From UBA7236 sp044227505 (lineage in GTDB: Bacteria; Bacteroidota; Bacteroidia; Chitinophagales; BACL12): a DNA stretch of 64,000 nucleotides. Positions within the stretch are counted from its first letter, which is position 1; every line of letters starts with the position of its first letter. Below the pieces are notes generated by a model. The model was not told the origin of the DNA and searched no databases. It was given only the letters and a program-made list of their open reading frames with translations. A program made the position numbers and the translations under genes. The DNA lies in the NCBI GenBank assembly GCA_044227505.1, contig JBGAWP010000010.1:20862-84861 (forward strand). Reading direction: 5' to 3'. Of the stretch, positions 34,648 to 43,317 are shown piece by piece.

Positions 34648-35485
34648 TTATTACTTCATTTTCAATGGATTCTCTTTCTTCACGCATTATTTCATTTACT
34701 ACATACACATATTTTAAAGCGTTAAAATTTGTGGAGAGTTTTACATCCAGTCGATAATAATTGGAACCTTGATCCTTGCCAAAATCCTCCAATATACCCA
34801 CCATAATATTTGGTGGAAAGGAACCTAATTTAGCTGAAATAGAACCTGCAACTGTTACAATAGAATCTCCCTTTTGCAACTGTCCGGGTTCCGAAACCTC
34901 TACTATACTTATATGCGTAGGCGATTTTCCTTCCCACATCATACGCCCTGTGGCATTATTTTTTTTAACGGCAACTCTGCTCCTGAACTGACTGTGCAGA
35001 ACACTCATAACCACACTATAATTAGGTGAAACCTTTACAACTCTTCCAACAATTCCACTGGAGGTTATTACTCCCATGGTCTCCTTTATTCCATGGTTTG
35101 AGCCTTTATTTAAGGTGATGAAGTTGTTTGGTTCTGTAATCGTGTTGCCGATCACTTCGGCTGGTATGTAGGAGTATAATTGTATTCCGAGGGAGTCTTT
35201 TACGGAGTATACAGAAGAAGTATCTGTTTTATTCGATTCGGCCAATTGAGCTCTTAACCTGCTGTTTTCAATCAATAAACTATCATTTACCTCCCTCAAA
35301 GCAAAATAATCCTGAAAATTACCGTAAGTATTCAGCACATTTCCGGTAACTCCATTAGCTGAGTTTATAAAAAATGTGCGATGGTAATTATTATAGGTGA
35401 AAACAAAATACAAGGAAATGAACTCCAGCAGTAAAAATAAAAATACTGTATAGTGCCGTATGATGAATAAAAAGAAGCTACGCAT
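34634..35485 (-). CDS. mreC: Rod shape-determining protein MreC
   Basis: 283 residues. One N-terminal membrane helix (YTVFLFLLLEFISLYFVF) and a short coiled coil (about 60-90: YFALREVNDSLLIENSRLRAQLAE) precede a beta-barrel domain with VIGNTITEPNNFITLNKGSNHGIKETMGVI and GIVGRVVKVSPNYSVVMSVL. MreC forms periplasmic filaments linking PBP2 to MreB. It follows mreB by 15 bp and overlaps mreD. Confidence 0.95.
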   Translation of the reverse strand: MRSFFLFIIRHYTVFLFLLLEFISLYFVFTYNNYHRTFFINSANGVTGNVLNTYGNFQDYFALREVNDSLLIENSRLRAQLAESNKTDTSSVYSVKDSLGIQLYSYIPAEVIGNTITEPNNFITLNKGSNHGIKETMGVITSSGIVGRVVKVSPNYSVVMSVLHSQFRSRVAVKKNNATGRMMWEGKSPTHISIVEVSEPGQLQKGDSIVTVAGSISAKLGSFPPNIMVGILEDFGKDQGSNYYRLDVKLSTNFNALKYVYVVNEIMREERESIENEVINADN

Positions 35486-35500
35486 TATTCATCCATAAAA

Positions 35501-36526
35501 TTAGTTCATGAGTAAAGCTGCGTATTGTTCGCGGTTCTTCAATGCAATTCCGGTTCCGCGCACAACTGCCTTTAAAGGATCGTCGGCCACATGCACTGCG
35601 AGTTTGGTTTTTATGCTTATACGTTTATCCAAACCTCTTAATAATGCTCCGCCACCGGTCAAATAAATTCCATTGCGCTGTATATCACTGGCCAATTCGG
35701 GAGGAGTTGTTTCCAGGGCTTTCAAAATAGCCTCTTCTATTTTTGAAATGGATTTATCTAACGAATGTGATATCTCCGAATAGGTTACTACCAATTGTTT
35801 CGGTATGCCTGTCATAAGGTCGCGACCACTCACCTGATAATCTTCCGGTGCTTCATCCAGTTCCGGAAGTGCGGAACCTACATTTATTTTGATCGCTTCC
35901 GCAGTGCGCTCCCCTATCAAAAGGTTGTGCTGGCGTCGCATATAGTCTACAATATCAGCCGTAAATTCATCTCCGGCAACTCTGATGGATTGGTCGCACA
36001 CAATACCGGAAAGTGCCACAACTGCAATTTCCGTAGTTCCGCCTCCGATATCAATGATCATGTTGCCGATCGGCTCCTGAACATCTAATCCTATACCTAA
36101 AGCTGCAGCCATTGGTTCGTGTATGAGCCAGGCTTCGCGCGCACCGGCTTGTTCGGCACTGTCTTTTACCGCGCGTTTTTCCACTTCTGTAATTCCTGAA
36201 GGGATACAGATCACCATGATAAGTGATGGCTTGAACAATCTGTTTTTAGGAAAGATCATGCTGATCATGCCGCGAATCATCGCTTCAGCAGCTTGAAAGT
36301 CAGCAATAACGCCATCTCGCAGCGGACGGATCGTCTTTATATTATCGTGGGTCTTCTCATGCATTTGCATTGCGCGTTTGCCTACAGCGATCACTTTTTC
36401 TGTTTTGCGGTCGATAGCAACTATTGATGGTTCATCCACCATAACCTTGTCATGTGCTATGATGAGTGTGTTCGCTGTGCCGAGATCGATTGCAATTTCC
36501 TGCGTGAGAAAGTTGAATATACCCAT
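35501..36526 (-). CDS. mreB: Rod shape-determining actin homologue MreB
   Basis: 341 residues with actin-fold ATP-binding motifs: phosphate 1 IDLGTANTLI, phosphate 2 IIDIGGGTTEIAV and adenosine loop YLTGGGALLRGLD. The N-terminal MGIFNFLTQEI is the membrane-associating region usual in Gram-negative MreB. It organises the cell-wall elongation complex on the inner membrane. It leads the mreB-mreC-mreD-mrdA-rodA group, with a -7 element candidate at 36556-36563, so the cell is likely rod-shaped. Confidence 0.98.
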   Translation of the reverse strand: MGIFNFLTQEIAIDLGTANTLIIAHDKVMVDEPSIVAIDRKTEKVIAVGKRAMQMHEKTHDNIKTIRPLRDGVIADFQAAEAMIRGMISMIFPKNRLFKPSLIMVICIPSGITEVEKRAVKDSAEQAGAREAWLIHEPMAAALGIGLDVQEPIGNMIIDIGGGTTEIAVVALSGIVCDQSIRVAGDEFTADIVDYMRRQHNLLIGERTAEAIKINVGSALPELDEAPEDYQVSGRDLMTGIPKQLVVTYSEISHSLDKSISKIEEAILKALETTPPELASDIQRNGIYLTGGGALLRGLDKRISIKTKLAVHVADDPLKAVVRGTGIALKNREQYAALLMN

Positions 36527-36836
36527 GTTCGTTTCTTAAAATATCTATAAAGATGCAAAATTAAAGTTTGTTATTTACTTGAGAGGATATAAATAACGAT
36601 TTATATAAATAAATGTAAAATAATTTTTAAGGATATGATACGGCAAAAATAGTAAGTTGCTATTATTGATTTATAAGATCAATATGACTTTGGATTTATT
36701 AGCAGTTTATTTACGATATTTAATATGTTATAAGGGATCAGTAAACAGCAGAATTAAATTCCATTTTTCAATTTGATTTATCTCTAAATAAATTCCATTT
36801 TAAAATTAAATGCTGTGTTAATTGCTCCTCAAAATC
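36527..36836 (-). promoter_or_regulatory. Intergenic region upstream of mreB
   Basis: A 310-bp, very AT-rich gap between purH and mreB. On the minus strand an exact TAATTTTG (TAnnTTTG) lies at 36556-36563, about 30 nt from the mreB ATG, with no convincing -33 TTG. No ORF, clear hairpin terminator for purH, or repeat is seen in the remainder. Confidence 0.45.
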
Positions 36837-38366
36837 TCAATGTTTAAAATGTCTTAATCCATTCAAAACCATAGCTAATCCATTAGCATTACAATAGTCA
36901 ATGGAGTCCTGATCGCGGATGCTTCCTCCTGGTTGGATAACGGCTGTAATGCCCGCTTCATGGGCAATCTGTACGCAATCCGGGAAAGGGAAGAAGGCCT
37001 CACTTGCCATAACAGCACCCTTTACATCGAAGCCAAAATTCTTAGCCTTTGCAATGGCCTGATTGAGCGAATCGACCCTGGAAGTTTGGCCGGTACCGCA
37101 TCCTATTAATTGATTGTTCTTAACCAGGGCAATGCCATTCGATTTTAAATGTTTAACAGCCTTCTCCGCAAACAGAAGATCAATGATTTGTTGAGCATCC
37201 GGTTTTATTTCTGTTACATATTGAAGTTCTTCAGTTACTCGCTTATTTCTATCCTGAACCAAAATTCCATTCAGCATGCTTTTAAATTGTTGTGCCGGGA
37301 AAGAAAATATTTTTTGAAGAAGGAGTATACGGTTCTTTTTGGTTTGTAAAACAACTAAAGCTTCCGGTTCGAAGTCAGGTGCAATTAATACTTCAAAAAA
37401 TAATTGATTGATCTTATAAGCAGTATTCAGGTCAACTTTCGAATTGCAAATCAAAACACCACCAAAAGCGGAAACCGGATCGGCCTCCAATGCCATATCC
37501 CAGGCTTGCTCCAAATTGGCGGCAGTAGCCAGTCCGCAGGCATTGGTATGTTTTATGATGGCAAAGGTGCTCAAACCGCGCTTTTTGGCCTCATCAAATT
37601 CCTCCATCAAATAGATACAACTTTCAATATCCACCAGATTGTTATACGAAATTTCTTTACCGTGTAACTTGTCGAATACTTCTGTCAATTTACCATAAAA
37701 GGCAGCTTGCTGATGTGGATTCTCGCCATAACGCATAGGAACCTTCGGCGAAAATCGTATTCCAAAATTTTCATCATTATTAAAATAGCTATAAATGGCA
37801 TTGTCGTAATCGGATGTGATCTCAAATGCTTTTTTTGCAAAATATTTGCGCTGACCTAATTCCGTGACACCTTTTTGTTCCGTTAAAATTTCTAAACAAT
37901 CATCATAATCATCTTTGGATGCTATGATCATAACATCTCTGAAATTTTTTGCCGCTGCACGGATCAGAGAAACTCCTCCGATATCTATTTTTTCAATTAT
38001 CTCCCCTTCGTCATCGCTTTTCTTTAAAGTTTCTTCAAAAGGATAGAGATCAACAATTACCAGGTCAAGTGTAGGAATATCGTATTTGGCTAGTTGCTGA
38101 AGGTGTTCCTCCTCCTCGCGACGCGCCAGAATGCCCCCAAATACCTTTGGATGCAAGGTTTTAACCCTTCCGCCTAAAATACTGGGGTAATCGGTCAGGT
38201 CTTCCACCGCTTTTACCGGTATTCCCATTTCCTCAATAAAGGTTCTGGTGCCTCCGGTGGAGTAAATAGTTACACCAAGTTCATTGAGTTTTTTAACGAG
38301 AATGTCTAACTTGTCTTTGTAGTAAACAGAAATTAAAGCGGACTTGATCTGAACAGGAAGTTGCAT
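36837..38366 (-). CDS. purH: Bifunctional AICAR transformylase / IMP cyclohydrolase
   Basis: About 509 residues catalysing the last two steps of IMP synthesis. The N-terminal MGS-like IMP cyclohydrolase domain begins QIKSALISVYYKDKLD and includes YSTGGTRTFIEEMGIPV, GGRVKTLHPKVFGGIL and the nucleotide loop DLYPFEET. The C-terminal transformylase domain contains RYGENPHQQAAFYG, IIKHTNACGLA and AVMASEAFFPFPDC with AVIQPGGSIRDQDSIDYCN. The reading frame extends 9 codons upstream, but a -7 element at 38391-38398 covers that longer start codon, so the ATG at 38366 is preferred. Confidence 0.97.
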   Translation of the reverse strand: MQLPVQIKSALISVYYKDKLDILVKKLNELGVTIYSTGGTRTFIEEMGIPVKAVEDLTDYPSILGGRVKTLHPKVFGGILARREEEEHLQQLAKYDIPTLDLVIVDLYPFEETLKKSDDEGEIIEKIDIGGVSLIRAAAKNFRDVMIIASKDDYDDCLEILTEQKGVTELGQRKYFAKKAFEITSDYDNAIYSYFNNDENFGIRFSPKVPMRYGENPHQQAAFYGKLTEVFDKLHGKEISYNNLVDIESCIYLMEEFDEAKKRGLSTFAIIKHTNACGLATAANLEQAWDMALEADPVSAFGGVLICNSKVDLNTAYKINQLFFEVLIAPDFEPEALVVLQTKKNRILLLQKIFSFPAQQFKSMLNGILVQDRNKRVTEELQYVTEIKPDAQQIIDLLFAEKAVKHLKSNGIALVKNNQLIGCGTGQTSRVDSLNQAIAKAKNFGFDVKGAVMASEAFFPFPDCVQIAHEAGITAVIQPGGSIRDQDSIDYCNANGLAMVLNGLRHFKH

Positions 38367-38390
38367 ATATAGGTTTTGAAAACGTAAAGG

Positions 38391-38398
38391 CAAAGTTA
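38391..38398 (-). promoter_or_regulatory. -7 element upstream of purH
   Basis: TAACTTTG on the minus strand matches TAnnTTTG exactly, 24 nt from the preferred purH ATG. A -33 TTG at standard spacing is not seen. No PurR-like operator is recognisable. Confidence 0.45.
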
Positions 38399-38455
38399 CC
38401 GGCTTGCATTCAAATTATGCTCCTGTAAATCTGCAATACTAATTTAGGAGGGGAA

Positions 38456-39061
38456 TTACTTTTTACTTAACAACAATTTTTCCACCACACGAGGCAAATA
38501 ATAGTATTCCAATTTACGCACCTTTTGTTCAATGGATCGTATGGTATCGTCGGGAGATATCTCTACTGCATGCTGAAAAATTATTTTCCCGTTATCATAT
38601 ATTTCATCCACCTCATGTATGGTAATTCCCGTCTCTTTTTCTCCATTTTCTAAAACGGTTTTATGGATGTTTTTTCCATACATACCTTTACCACCGTATT
38701 TTGGCAAAAGTGCAGGATGTATATTGATGATCTTGTGTGGAAATGCCTGAATTAATTCTTTTGGGATAAGTGCCAAATAACCGGCAAGCAGTATCAGGTC
38801 AATTTGAAAATGATGTAGATCCTGAATTATATTTTCAACATGCTCCCAATCTTTTTTCTCATATATTTTAAAGGGGATATTATTTTTTAGCGCAATGGAT
38901 ATTACACCGGCTTCCCTTTTATTGGAAACAATTAATTGCACTTTAATATTTGGATCTTTTTCAAAATAGTGAATACAATTCTCTGCATTTGTACCCGCAC
39001 CGGAAGCGAAAATGGCAATATTTTTAATTATAGTTTTTTGTTGTTCAGAGTCCGAATTCAT
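38456..39061 (-). CDS. purN: Phosphoribosylglycinamide formyltransferase
   Basis: 201 residues. It starts with the phosphate-binding loop IAIFASGAGTNAENCI; the catalytic region has the Asn-His in NIHPALLPKYGGKGMYGKNIH and the Asp in ETGITIHEVDEIYDNGKII. It transfers a formyl group to GAR in purine synthesis, so together with purH it puts two purine genes within about 2 kb on the same strand. It overlaps the 3' end of the upstream lipoprotein gene by 17 bp. Confidence 0.95.
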   Translation of the reverse strand: MNSDSEQQKTIIKNIAIFASGAGTNAENCIHYFEKDPNIKVQLIVSNKREAGVISIALKNNIPFKIYEKKDWEHVENIIQDLHHFQIDLILLAGYLALIPKELIQAFPHKIINIHPALLPKYGGKGMYGKNIHKTVLENGEKETGITIHEVDEIYDNGKIIFQHAVEISPDDTIRSIEQKVRKLEYYYLPRVVEKLLLSKK

Positions 39062-40523
39062 CTATTAATATTTTTTGAAAAAGATCCTGTATATTTAATA
39101 ACCCATCTAATTTATTTAACTCCAGTGTAGAGATCACAAAATTAGTATTACCTGCGAAATCAGATTTTTTTGCAATTACGGTGGAAATTCCGGTCCATGG
39201 TGTTAGCGATAACGTAATATTATCTTTTGCAGTAAGCTCTGCCTCATATAATGGAGATGCACCAATTTGTAAAATAATGGGTTTTACAATGCCTACAATT
39301 GCTGTTCCCTGGAGAGTGGGATATTCAACATCAAGAGGATTTAACTGAGCTCCAAGATCTAATATCAGCGTGGTGTCCACGGGATTTACCAGTTCTGCAA
39401 TGGGAGTGAAATCAAGAAAATTACTAAGTGGATCAAAGGAAGAAGAAATATAAACACTCATTAACATTTTTCCTCCCGAATTAAAAAATGCTTCGGTTGT
39501 TTTTTGCGCTAAGGAAAAAGAATTATCTGCATTGTTGCTGAACCATATAATTACATCAAATAGGGCAAATACTTTACCTTGTGTAATATTATCTGCCGAT
39601 TGTTGTGTGTAATTTCCTGCTACTTGTTCGAATATTTGTGTGGTATCGAAAACAGCTATTCCGCTTGCAATTAAATTATTGCCATAAAAGGTTTCATTTG
39701 TTGTAGTAGTATAACCATTTACCATTAATACATTACTATTCACTTTTTTAACAAAAACAGAATCGGAAATTGCAAAATCGCTTTTAGCTTCACTTTGATC
39801 AACTGCTCTTATATATAATTTATTCCAGTCATTTGCTTTTAATCCGTTAATGGAAATTGCGTTAGGTGTGGTAGCTGCGTTTTGATAAACATCACAAACA
39901 AGATCGTTTATCATCGGGTCCTGCGCTTCAAAAATTGCACTTGTTACCGTTTTATCTAATATATAGGGTTCATTTAAAGTGTCGTTGAAATACACTTCAT
40001 ATTGCAATAAATTATCGACTCCGTCAGGATCATTTCCCTCCCAATAAAATTTTAAAACAGGGAAAGTTTTTAACGGTGTATTTATGCCTTTGATGATAAC
40101 AACCGTAGGGGGCGAATTTTTAACAGGAATTACAAGTGTTGCCGGGCTGGGATCTTTTTCACCGCTGTTGTCGATAGCGCGCACATGAAATACGTAATCG
40201 GCTGAATCGGCTCCTGCAGGGGGAGCCAGAATAAAGGTGCTGTCCTGCAATTCTGTATAGTTCCAGATGGTTGCCGGAGTAATTACAGCTTCAAAGGTAA
40301 ACTCATAACCAGTTACAAAACCGTCGCTGTCATCTCCCCACCACCGAAGTTCTACCTCGCTTTCGAGCCTGTCGTCACCAAAACGAATGATGGTATCGGC
40401 AACTGTATGTGTTTCGGGGGCGAGGTTCGCAGAAATAATTCCCTCCAATTCCCTGTTACAGGAAGTTAAAACCATTGCGAAACACAAAAGCCCGAAAAAG
40501 GATATTTTACTACTGCGAAACAT
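39045..40523 (-). CDS. Lipoprotein with fibronectin/Ig-like domains
   Basis: 492 residues with a lipoprotein signal (LLCFAMVLTSCNRE). The N-terminal half carries two FN3/Ig-like units, seen as ELRWWGDDSDGFVTGYEFTFE ... YVFHVRAIDNSGEKDPSPATL and LKFYWEGNDPDGVDNLLQYEVYFND ... LYIRAVDQSEAKSD. The C-terminal half has alpha/beta character with VLMVNGYTTTTNETFYGN and VFALFDVIIWFSNN, like the glutamine-amidotransferase-type domain seen in some surface proteins. Function unknown. It is upstream of and overlaps purN. Confidence 0.75.
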   Translation of the reverse strand: MFRSSKISFFGLLCFAMVLTSCNRELEGIISANLAPETHTVADTIIRFGDDRLESEVELRWWGDDSDGFVTGYEFTFEAVITPATIWNYTELQDSTFILAPPAGADSADYVFHVRAIDNSGEKDPSPATLVIPVKNSPPTVVIIKGINTPLKTFPVLKFYWEGNDPDGVDNLLQYEVYFNDTLNEPYILDKTVTSAIFEAQDPMINDLVCDVYQNAATTPNAISINGLKANDWNKLYIRAVDQSEAKSDFAISDSVFVKKVNSNVLMVNGYTTTTNETFYGNNLIASGIAVFDTTQIFEQVAGNYTQQSADNITQGKVFALFDVIIWFSNNADNSFSLAQKTTEAFFNSGGKMLMSVYISSSFDPLSNFLDFTPIAELVNPVDTTLILDLGAQLNPLDVEYPTLQGTAIVGIVKPIILQIGASPLYEAELTAKDNITLSLTPWTGISTVIAKKSDFAGNTNFVISTLELNKLDGLLNIQDLFQKILIDEFGL

Positions 40524-40558
40524 ATTGCCGGCGAAGATAAGGCTTCTGGTTTAACACT

Positions 40559-40566
40559 TATATTTG
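40559..40566 (+). promoter_or_regulatory. -7 element upstream of the sugar acetyltransferase operon
   Basis: TATATTTG matches TAnnTTTG exactly, 17 nt before the ATG at 40583. A -33 TTG is not present at standard spacing. Confidence 0.45.
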
Positions 40567-40582
40567 CAGAATATAAATTAAT

Positions 40583-41161
40583 ATGTCAAAAAAGAGCTAC
40601 TTCATACACGAAACGGCAGTTGTTGACAATGGTGCCAGAATAGGTAACGGAACCAAAGTCTGGCATTTTTCTCATTTGATGCCAAATTGTGTGATAGGTG
40701 AAAATTGCTCCCTCGGACAAAATGTTTATGTTGCTTCCCATGTTGCACTTGGAAATAATGTAAAGGTGCAGAACAATGTTTCAATTTACGAAGGAGTTGT
40801 TTGTGAGGATGATGTTTTTTTGGGCCCATCTATGGTATTTACCAATGTTGTAAATCCGCGAAGTGCTGTTGTGAGGAAAAATGAATTTAAAAAAACACTG
40901 GTAAAAAAGGGTGCTACCATTGGTGCAAATGCAACAATTTTATGTGGAATAGAAATAGGGGAGTTCGCATTTATTGGTGCGGGTGCAGTGGTAACTAAAA
41001 ATATCAATGCCTATGCACTTGTAACAGGAAATCCGGCAAAACAAACCGGTTGGATGAGCGAGGCCGGACATAAACTTGAATTTAATTCGGCAGGAATTGC
41101 ATTATGTGTTGATTCGGATCAACAATATAAATTGGAAAACGGAGTAGTGACAAAAATCTAA
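40583..41161 (+). CDS. Sugar N-acetyltransferase, left-handed beta-helix (WlbB/WbpD-like)
   Basis: 192 residues built of hexapeptide repeats (NGARIGNGTKVWHFSHLMPN, IGENCSLGQNVYVASHVALG, VKKGATIGANATILCGIEIG). It is closest in pattern to WbpD/WlbB, which acetylates the 3-amino group of UDP-2-acetamido-3-amino-2,3-dideoxy-glucuronate, and to FdtC-type acetyltransferases. The conserved SMVFTNVVNPRS loop and AFIGAGAVVTKNI support this. The next gene encodes the matching type of dehydrogenase. The aminotransferase WbpE/WlbC that should link them is not in the window. Confidence 0.87.
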   Translation: MSKKSYFIHETAVVDNGARIGNGTKVWHFSHLMPNCVIGENCSLGQNVYVASHVALGNNVKVQNNVSIYEGVVCEDDVFLGPSMVFTNVVNPRSAVVRKNEFKKTLVKKGATIGANATILCGIEIGEFAFIGAGAVVTKNINAYALVTGNPAKQTGWMSEAGHKLEFNSAGIALCVDSDQQYKLENGVVTKI

Positions 41162-41170
41162 TTTACAAGA

Positions 41171-42202
41171 ATGGGTAAAGTAAAATTTGCAGTTGTTGGT
41201 TGCGGACATATAGGTAAACGGCATATTGAAATGATCAAACGCAATCCGGAAACTGAGCTTGTTGCAGTTTGTGATATTTTGCCCGTGGAACAATTAAATA
41301 TTACACATTTAAATATCCCTTTTTTTCAATCTTTATCAGCCTTAATAGAAAGTAATTGCGCTTTTGATGTATTAAATATCTGCACTCCTAATGGTTTGCA
41401 TGCTGAACAGGCTGTTACAGCGTTGCAACACAATAAACATGTTGTTATTGAAAAGCCAATGGCTTTAAATAAAAAAGATTGTTTACAGGTAATCGATATT
41501 GCATCTCAAAAACAAAAACAGATCTTTTGTGTGATGCAAAACAGATTTTCACCACCCTCTGTCTGGATAAAAAACATTATTGAGAATAAATTATTGGGAA
41601 AGATATTTCTGGTTCAGGTGAATTGTTTTTGGAATCGGGATGAACGTTATTATTATGAAAATACCTGGCATGGGAAAGCCGATCTGGATGGTGGAACATT
41701 ATACACCCAATTTTCCCATTTTATAGATACAATGGTGTGGTTATTCGGGGATATTAAAAACATCCAGGCAAAATTTGCAGATTTTAATCATCAACAATTA
41801 ACTGCATTCGAGGATTCAGGATTGATCCAGTTTGATTTTTGTAATGGGGGAATGGGCGCAATTAATTATTCATCGAGCGTGTATGTTAACAATTATGAAA
41901 GCAGCATAAGAATTATCGGCGAATTTGGAACTGTTGAAATTGGCGGACAATACATGAATGAAGTGAAGTATTGTAATATAAAAGATTATAACAAACCTGA
42001 ATTGGAAAAAACGGGTGAGGCAAATAATTATGGTGCTTATACCGGATCTGCAGCGAACCATCACCACATCATTCAGAATATTGTTGATGTATTAAATCAC
42101 AATGGAAAAATTGCAACAACAGCGGAAGAAGGAATGTTGGTGGTTGATATTATTGAAAGAATTTATCAGTTGCGCCCTGCGGAATTGTTGAATAAAAAAT
42201 AA
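41171..42202 (+). CDS. Gfo/Idh/MocA oxidoreductase (WlbA/WbpB-like)
   Basis: 343 residues. An N-terminal Rossmann fold (VKFAVVGCGHIGKRHIEMI) is followed by the catalytic Lys in VIEKPMALNK and a C-terminal substrate domain with ADLDGGTLYTQFSHFIDTMVWLFG. WlbA/WbpB oxidises UDP-GlcNAcA at C3 with NAD+. The pairing with a WbpD-like acetyltransferase 9 bp upstream supports this rather than a general sugar dehydrogenase. Product would feed lipopolysaccharide or capsule sugars of the ManNAc3NAcA or GlcNAc3NAcA type. Confidence 0.87.
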   Translation: MGKVKFAVVGCGHIGKRHIEMIKRNPETELVAVCDILPVEQLNITHLNIPFFQSLSALIESNCAFDVLNICTPNGLHAEQAVTALQHNKHVVIEKPMALNKKDCLQVIDIASQKQKQIFCVMQNRFSPPSVWIKNIIENKLLGKIFLVQVNCFWNRDERYYYENTWHGKADLDGGTLYTQFSHFIDTMVWLFGDIKNIQAKFADFNHQQLTAFEDSGLIQFDFCNGGMGAINYSSSVYVNNYESSIRIIGEFGTVEIGGQYMNEVKYCNIKDYNKPELEKTGEANNYGAYTGSAANHHHIIQNIVDVLNHNGKIATTAEEGMLVVDIIERIYQLRPAELLNKK

Positions 42203-42211
42203 TTTTTGTAA

Positions 42212-42751
42212 ATGGCTAAATCTTCCCTTCCAATTACAGAGGTCAAATACGAACCGGAACCACGCTGGTATATTTTATACATCCGATCAAGATCAGAAAA
42301 AAAGGTAATGGAGCGAATGCAAAAACGCAATTTCACTGTTTTTTTGCCGCTCATTAAAACCATGCGCCAATGGAGCGATCGAAAAAAGCAGGTGCAGGTT
42401 CCATTATTTACAGGGTATCTTTTTATAAAGGTTGATCCAACCCAATTTGCTGCGGTAAGGATGATAGAAGGCGTAGTAAATTTCGTGCAGCAAGAAAAAA
42501 AACATGCAATAATCGGTGAAGAAAAAATTTTATCTATAAAACAATTTATCGAAACGGGATTGCCGATGGAAGTTTCATCAGAAAATTTCGCAGCAGGGGA
42601 GAGGGTGAAAATTAATTTCGGACCAATGAAGGATTGTGAAGGAGAATTAATAAATATCAAAAATGAAAAACAGTTTATTGTAAGATTAGAAATGATAAAT
42701 CAGGTTTTGATCGTTAACGTGCCCTCTATCTATCTGGAGAAAATAAATTAA
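42212..42751 (+). CDS. UpxY/NusG-type transcription antiterminator
   Basis: 179 residues: an NGN domain (PRWYILYIRSRSEKKVMERMQKR ... PLFTGYLFIKVDPTQF) and a KOW domain (GERVKINFGPMKDCEGELINIK). It is a specialised NusG paralogue, as in Bacteroides UpxY proteins, which let RNA polymerase read through long polysaccharide operons. Unusually it follows two sugar genes by 9 bp and no capsule genes come after it; the next gene is convergent, overlapping by four bases at the stop codons. Confidence 0.88.
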   Translation: MAKSSLPITEVKYEPEPRWYILYIRSRSEKKVMERMQKRNFTVFLPLIKTMRQWSDRKKQVQVPLFTGYLFIKVDPTQFAAVRMIEGVVNFVQQEKKHAIIGEEKILSIKQFIETGLPMEVSSENFAAGERVKINFGPMKDCEGELINIKNEKQFIVRLEMINQVLIVNVPSIYLEKIN

Positions 42752-43242
42752 CCTTTTATCTTTTTTACGTCGAGGGCATCAACATAATTGAATTCAAATG
42801 TTTTTCTGAAGAAAATAAATTTTTGCACGGTAATGCTTCCTGTAAGTCCGACAGGAATTTCTTTATCTGAAATGAAAGAGGTTAAACCAAAGGATAAAAC
42901 CCCACCCAGCTGATTTAAGGAGGTATTGAATTCAATAGGTAAAACAAAATCCGATCTCTTTTTTATTCTTACCTTGTCATCAAACCCAAGCACTCCAATT
43001 TCCTTGTTATCTACCGATAATGCAATATTCATTTCGCGAATGGTTGCTCCTATTTTATTCGGATTATATAATGTGATATCTGCATTTATCTGGGGCTCCG
43101 ACATGATGTTCGTCACCTTAAAATTATCGTAACCCTTAAGTTGAAGTGATTCGGAAACCGTGCAAGATGCAAACAAAACCAGCGTGATCAGGAGGAAAAT
43201 AACTTGGCTTAATTTAAGCGATATCGTTTTGTTGCGTAACAT
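42748..43242 (-). CDS. LEA type 2 (WHy domain) lipoprotein
   Basis: About 164 residues from the ATG at 43242; the reading frame continues 20 codons upstream, but the lipoprotein signal (VIFLLITLVLFASCTVSE) fits this start. The mature part has the LEA_2 pattern: INADITLYNPNKIGATIREMNIALSVDNKEIG, and VLPIEFNTSLNQLGGVLSF. Homologues are usually annotated as LEA type 2 family; the role (stress protection or envelope lipid handling) is unproven. Its stop codon overlaps that of the UpxY-like gene. Confidence 0.8.
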   Translation of the reverse strand: MLRNKTISLKLSQVIFLLITLVLFASCTVSESLQLKGYDNFKVTNIMSEPQINADITLYNPNKIGATIREMNIALSVDNKEIGVLGFDDKVRIKKRSDFVLPIEFNTSLNQLGGVLSFGLTSFISDKEIPVGLTGSITVQKFIFFRKTFEFNYVDALDVKKIKG

Positions 43243-43317
43243 TATTTTAATTTTTTCGTATAAGCAAAAGTGGTGCTTGTAAGCCTGACAAGCAAATCTC
43301 ATTCCATATTTATAGTA

